Source: J134 sp964484045 | GTDB lineage: Bacteria; Pseudomonadota; Alphaproteobacteria; Sphingomonadales; Rhodothalassiaceae | Direction: 5' to 3' | Assembly (NCBI GenBank): GCA_964484045.1 | Contig: CAZAEP010000081.1 | Span: 1-10,217 of the forward strand | DNA length: 10,217 nucleotides | Made by a program: the position numbers and the translations under genes | The notes under the pieces: generated by a model | The model's input: only the letters and a program-made list of their open reading frames with translations | What the model was told of the DNA's origin: nothing | Database searches by the model: none | Shown: one piece after another, positions 7,713-10,217 of the stretch | Layout of the letters: each line of letters starts with the position of its first letter | Position numbering within the stretch: position 1 is the stretch's first letter

Positions 7713-9029
7713 ATGCTCGGCGTTTCGGGGGCAATATCGAGGCAGGTCGCGCCATTGCGGATCCACAGGGCACATCTCAGGCAGTCGACGCACGCGCTGT
7801 TCAAGCGCCTCTTCCCCGAGCGGCAGATTTTTTTCCGCTCCGAAGGCGAGGTGCACTTCAAGCGCCTCTCGCCCCGCTTCCAGATGACGGTCGCGGCCAT
7901 TGCCGGCTTCGCTCTCCTATGGGTGCTGGCGACCTCGATCTACTATCTCACCGGAGACGTCCGGCTCGCGGCCAAGGATCAGGAACTGCGCTACATGTCG
8001 GGCGAGCTCGACGCGCTGCTCGGAGAGCTGACCCGACTGCAGAACGATGCGCTGGCGCGCGCCGAACGGATCGAGCAACGTCAGCGTTTTCTCGATTCGC
8101 TGCTCCCAAGCACGCCGGAGGCAGGTGCGGTTCCGGGCCATGACGCGACGCTCCAGGGAGCGACGACCGAGAAGAGCGAAGGATCGCACAAGAGAGAGCA
8201 GCAGAGCTTCCTCCATCGCGGCGCAACGGCTCGCGCGCCGCTTCTGGCAACGCTGTTCGGCGCCAATCGTGCCGTCGCCGGGAGCGTTACGGCCACAGAC
8301 GGTCTCGCCGAGGAGACCGATGCGCTGCTTGGGCGACTTGCCCGCATCGCGGCACATCAGGATGCGCAGGCCCGCGCGCTTGCCGCCCGCGAGGAAGAGC
8401 GCCTGCGTACGGCGCAGCGGGTGGTGGCCCGTCTCGGACTCGATTTCAAGGCACTGATCGCCGCGGAGACGGAAACGCGGCGCGGCGTCGGCGGCCCTCT
8501 GCTGCCGGTTCCGGAGGAACCGGGCACCGCCGCCTTCCGCAAGCTGCTCGACCTTGTCGGAACGCGGCGCCAGTTCGATGCCGCGGTGCTCAGCATTCCA
8601 AGCCGGGTCCCCGCCGACAATTACTATGTGTCAAGCCGCTTCGGCCAGCGCCGCGATCCTTTCCGCAAGACCTGGGCGATGCATTCCGGCGTCGACATGG
8701 CGGGCTGGCCCGGAGAGCCGATCTACGCCGCCGGCGACGGCCTCGTCGTCAAGGCCGGACGCGCACCGGCATACGGCCTGATGGTCGAAATCGATCATGG
8801 CAACGGCTTTCGCACGCGCTACGGCCATATGCGCAAACTTAAGACCAAAGCGGGTCAGCGCGTCACCCGTGGTACCATCATCGGCGAGATGGGAACCAGC
8901 GGTCGCTCCACGAGCACCCATCTGCACTGGGAAGTCTGGTTCCGCGGCAAACTCGTCGATCCCATGCGTTATCTGGAGGCTTCAAAAGATGTTTTCGCGC
9001 TCCAAAACCGAGTCCGCACCGATGGCTGA
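7713..9029 (+). CDS. Membrane-anchored M23 (LytM-type) peptidoglycan endopeptidase
   Basis: A 438-residue protein with a short basic cytosolic part, one membrane helix at about residues 58-80 (TVAAIAGFALLWVLATSIYY), charged coiled-coil-like helices at about 84-130 and 198-240, and a C-terminal M23 domain at about 305-425. The zinc ligands are all present: His324 and Asp328 (MHSGVDM) and His405 (second His of HLHWEV). The catalytic histidines His372 (YGHM) and His403 are also present, so it should be an active enzyme cleaving peptidoglycan cross-link peptides in the periplasm, unlike degenerate LytM activators. The segment LFPERQIFFRSEGEVHF before the membrane helix is probably the conserved cytosolic part. 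The start is uncertain: ATG 7713 has no Shine-Dalgarno and lies in a possible -10 element, while an in-frame TTG at 7755 follows a GAGGCAGG. The gene overlaps the bactofilin gene by 41 bp, and such M23/bactofilin pairs act together in cell-shape control. Confidence 0.93.
   Translation: MLGVSGAISRQVAPLRIHRAHLRQSTHALFKRLFPERQIFFRSEGEVHFKRLSPRFQMTVAAIAGFALLWVLATSIYYLTGDVRLAAKDQELRYMSGELDALLGELTRLQNDALARAERIEQRQRFLDSLLPSTPEAGAVPGHDATLQGATTEKSEGSHKREQQSFLHRGATARAPLLATLFGANRAVAGSVTATDGLAEETDALLGRLARIAAHQDAQARALAAREEERLRTAQRVVARLGLDFKALIAAETETRRGVGGPLLPVPEEPGTAAFRKLLDLVGTRRQFDAAVLSIPSRVPADNYYVSSRFGQRRDPFRKTWAMHSGVDMAGWPGEPIYAAGDGLVVKAGRAPAYGLMVEIDHGNGFRTRYGHMRKLKTKAGQRVTRGTIIGEMGTSGRSTSTHLHWEVWFRGKLVDPMRYLEASKDVFALQNRVRTDG
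8974..8979 (+). promoter_or_regulatory. Ribosome binding site fixing the bactofilin start at 8989
   Basis: TGGAGG ends 9 nt before ATG 8989, inside the M23 peptidase coding sequence. This favours the MFSRSK start over the in-frame ATG at 9022, which has no comparable upstream signal. Confidence 0.7.
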
Positions 9030-9510
9030 GCTGCCACAATCGAACCGCCGTGAAGGGGGCGACGCCCCCTCGATCATCAGCGCCGGGGTGGTCATCAAGG
9101 GCGACCTCTCGAGCGCCGGCGACATTCAGCTCGACGGGACGCTCGAGGGCGACATCCGATGCGCCGCGCTCACCGTCGGCGAAAGCGGCCGGGTGAAGGG
9201 AACCGTCCATGCCGACTCGCTCGTCGTGCGAGGCCGGATCCACGGCACCGTCTTCAGCAACACGGTTCGCTTGGACAAGTCGGCGCAGGTGGAAGGTGAT
9301 CTGACGCAGCGCTCGATCGCGATCGAGGCCGGCGCAAAGATCACCGGCCATATCATCCACCGGGACAAGCCGCTGGATGTGCCGGCGGACGCGCCGGCGG
9401 CGAAGGCGGAAAAGCCGGTGCCGAGCGTGGGTGGACAGCCAAGCCTCGGCACGCCCGCCGCGCCCGGAACGCGGCCCGGCCCGCTCCCGAGAACCGCTGC
9501 CGGCTCCTAG
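8989..9510 (+). CDS. Bactofilin (polymer-forming cytoskeletal protein)
   Basis: A 173-residue bactofilin. These proteins self-assemble without nucleotide into filaments or patches at the inner membrane and recruit cell-wall enzymes. The N-terminus is MFSRSKTE, similar to the short hydrophobic/basic membrane-targeting start of other bactofilins. The core, about residues 27-124, opens with PSIISAGVVIKGDL and continues as short beta-helix rungs of the pattern G-x-[IV]-x-G, for example DIQLDGTLEGDI, GRVKGTV, GRIHGTV, AQVEGDL and AKITGHI. A flexible Ala/Pro/Gly-rich tail of roughly 50 residues follows (PADAPAAKAE onward). I chose ATG 8989 because of the TGGAGG 9 nt upstream and because it supplies the typical MFS start; ATG 9022 would remove 11 residues. 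It overlaps the M23 gene by 41 bp in another frame, consistent with tight co-expression of scaffold and hydrolase. Confidence 0.95.
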   Translation: MFSRSKTESAPMAELPQSNRREGGDAPSIISAGVVIKGDLSSAGDIQLDGTLEGDIRCAALTVGESGRVKGTVHADSLVVRGRIHGTVFSNTVRLDKSAQVEGDLTQRSIAIEAGAKITGHIIHRDKPLDVPADAPAAKAEKPVPSVGGQPSLGTPAAPGTRPGPLPRTAAGS

Positions 9511-9544
9511 CTGCACTCCTCCCCCGTCACCCGACACCTCCCGC

Positions 9545-9705
9545 GTCCCCCGACGATGCACTCTGTCGTCACCCGACGCCTCCCGCGTCACCCGACGGCC
9601 CTCTTTCAGTCGTCACCCGACGGCTTGGCCGGCGGGTCCACCGGCAGGCAGGGCGTCCGGCCCGACCATGGATTCGCCGGTCGAGCCGGCGAATGACGCC
9701 CCTTT
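9545..9705 (+). repeat. Direct duplication, copy A
   Basis: 9545-9621 aligns to 9745-9821 at an offset of 200 with a handful of mismatches. 9587-9705 aligns to 9812-9930 at an offset of 225 with only two mismatches over 119 bp (9681 and 9683, both in the hairpin loop). The offset change equals one 25-bp unit, so the copies differ by a single tandem-unit gain or loss. Confidence 0.88.
9672..9694. repeat. REP-like palindrome, copy A
   Basis: ATTCGCCGG (9672-9680) and CCGGCGAAT (9686-9694) form perfect 9-bp arms around the loop TCGAG. It sits in the cassette that starts with a GCTTGGCCGGCGGG stretch at 9624 and ends with ATGACGCCCCTTT. No T-run follows directly, so I call it a palindromic repeat rather than an intrinsic terminator, although it may protect the bactofilin mRNA 3' end. 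Confidence 0.75.
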
Positions 9706-9744
9706 TCAGAGTCCGACGCCCTCTTCCGTCGACGCCCCTCCCCC

Positions 9745-9930
9745 GTCACCCGACGATGCTTTCTGTCGTCACCCGACACCTCCCGCGTCACCCGACGGCC
9801 CTCTTTCAGTCGTCACCCGACGGCCCTCTTTCAGTCGTCACCCGACGGCTTGGCCGGCGGGTCCACCGGCAGGCAGGGCGTCCGGCCCGACCATGGATTC
9901 GCCGGCCAAGCCGGCGAATGACGCCCCTTT
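9745..9930 (+). repeat. Direct duplication, copy B (with an extra 25-bp unit)
   Basis: This is the second copy of the 9545-9705 segment. It contains two tandem 25-bp units (9787-9811 and 9812-9836: decamer plus GGCCCTCTTTCAGTC) where copy A has one. Its 3' part, 9812-9930, is nearly identical to 9587-9705 and then diverges near the prfB end. Confidence 0.88.
9897..9919. repeat. REP-like palindrome, copy B
   Basis: The arms ATTCGCCGG (9897-9905) and CCGGCGAAT (9911-9919) are identical to those of copy A; the loop is CCAAG instead of TCGAG. Two substitutions in five loop bases against none in eighteen arm bases is compatible with preservation of the stem, but the numbers are small. Confidence 0.75.
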
Positions 9931-9936
9931 CCACGG

Positions 9937-9967
9937 GTGACGGACCTTCTGGCGGGTCATCCGTCAC
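9937..9967. repeat. Inverted repeat spanning the prfB stop codon
   Basis: GTGACGGA (9937-9944) and TCCGTCAC (9960-9967) are perfect 8-bp arms around a 15-nt loop that contains the prfB stop (9957-9959). A T-run expected of a rho-independent terminator is missing on either strand. It might still be an mRNA 3'-end structure for prfB. Confidence 0.4.
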
Positions 9968-10217
9968 GCCCTCGGCCCCGCTCTTCGCCCGCAACTGCAG
10001 CAGCGGTCGCGACGGCGTTCTCGCCATGAATCCGCGCCGCCAGCGCGGCCGCGAGAAAGGGGTCGAGATCGCCGTCGAGGACCTTGTCGGGCTGGCTCGA
10101 TTCGATCCCGGTGCGCAGATCCTTGACCATCTGATAGGGCTGCAGCACGTATGACCGGATCTGGTGCCCCCAGCCGATGTCGCTCTTTTGCGCATGCGCC
10201 GCGGCCGCCTCCTCTTC
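9957..10217 (-). CDS. prfB: Peptide chain release factor 2, C-terminal fragment
   Basis: The last 86 codons of a minus-strand gene that runs off the window; the stop is TGA at 9957-9959. RF2 recognises UGA and UAA at the ribosomal A site and triggers peptide release. The visible part has DIGWGHQIRSYVL followed by QPYQMVKDLRTGIES and VLDGDLDPFLAAALA, the conserved C-terminus of RF2. RF1 has a different sequence here, so the assignment to RF2 is firm. The GGQ catalytic motif, the SPF-type recognition motif and any programmed frameshift lie outside the window. The tail continues about 23 residues past the DPFLAAALA block (ARIHGENAVATAAAVAG, then an Arg/Gly/Glu-rich end), a low-complexity extension. 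The gene converges on the bactofilin across the repeat region. Confidence 0.94.
   Translation of the reverse strand, partial: EEEAAAAHAQKSDIGWGHQIRSYVLQPYQMVKDLRTGIESSQPDKVLDGDLDPFLAAALAARIHGENAVATAAAVAGEERGRGRDG

Larger units (their letters stand above)
9526..9846. repeat. Interspersed GTCACCCGAC decamer array (9 exact copies plus 1 variant)
   Basis: Exact copies of GTCACCCGAC start at 9526, 9568, 9587, 9612, 9745, 9768, 9787, 9812 and 9837; GTCCCCCGAC at 9545 differs by one base. Each is preceded by C and most are followed by G, giving CGTC-ACCC-GACG, a 4-bp dyad around four bases. Start-to-start spacings are 19, 23, 19, 25, then a 133-bp gap holding the palindrome cassette, then 23, 19, 25, 25. 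The 23-19-25 order occurs twice, showing that the array was partly copied as a block. Confidence 0.85.
9511..9956. other. Gene-free repeat-rich intergenic region
   Basis: These 446 bp separate the convergent bactofilin and prfB genes. I find no credible coding sequence: open frames here run through repeats and have no start signal or recognisable protein. The content is a GTCACCCGAC decamer array, a two-copy direct duplication that includes two 9-bp-arm palindromes, and an inverted repeat at the prfB stop. No transposase or tRNA is seen. Confidence 0.8.

Noticed and set aside
9526..9846. A CRISPR array
   Set aside because: Units are only 10 bp, spacing varies between 19 and 25 bp, the intervening sequences are themselves repeated rather than unique, and no cas genes are present.
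9377..9940. A 187-codon plus-strand open frame through the repeat region
   Set aside because: It starts inside the bactofilin gene out of frame, has no ribosome binding site and merely translates the repeats.

Overview
The window reads as a compact, high-GC stretch of alphaproteobacterial chromosome. The gene content (tyrS end, AsmA/YhdP-like protein, glnE, Bcp-type peroxiredoxin, DUF455 ferritin-like protein, M23 peptidase, bactofilin, prfB end) and the G/C-rich third codon positions suggest Rhodospirillales or a related order. This placement is inferred from gene families and context; no search was run.

Layout. Bases 1-183 are the last 60 codons of tyrosyl-tRNA synthetase (S4 RNA-binding domain). 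It converges, with only 3 bp between the stop codons, on a very large minus-strand AsmA/YhdP-like envelope protein (187-3333). From a short divergent intergenic region (about 3334-3404), which carries a perfect 8-bp inverted repeat, a plus-strand run begins: glnE (3405-6347), a Bcp/PrxQ-type peroxiredoxin (6344-6811) and a DUF455 ferritin-like protein (6808-7614). These three are joined by 4-bp stop/start overlaps, so they are probably co-transcribed and translationally coupled. After a 98-bp gap comes a membrane-anchored M23 (LytM) endopeptidase (7713-9029), whose last codons overlap by 41 bp a bactofilin (8989-9510) that has its own strong ribosome binding site. From 9511 to 9956 there is no credible gene. 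This stretch holds a decamer array and a large imperfect direct duplication containing REP-like palindromes. The window ends in the 3' end of prfB (release factor 2) on the minus strand.

How the genes work together. glnE controls nitrogen assimilation by adenylylating and deadenylylating glutamine synthetase. Bcp removes hydroperoxides. The DUF455 protein retains a full set of di-iron ligands but its substrate is unknown. The M23/bactofilin pair is a cell-shape and peptidoglycan-remodelling module: bactofilin polymerises at the membrane and is thought to position the hydrolase. The AsmA-like protein belongs to the family implicated in phospholipid transport between the membranes.

Most of the window is ordinary core genome. 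The least explained parts are the 9.5-9.93 kb repeat region, the DUF455 protein coupled to the peroxiredoxin, and the dyad in front of glnE. I see no defence system, mobile element with a transposase, CRISPR array, rRNA or tRNA.
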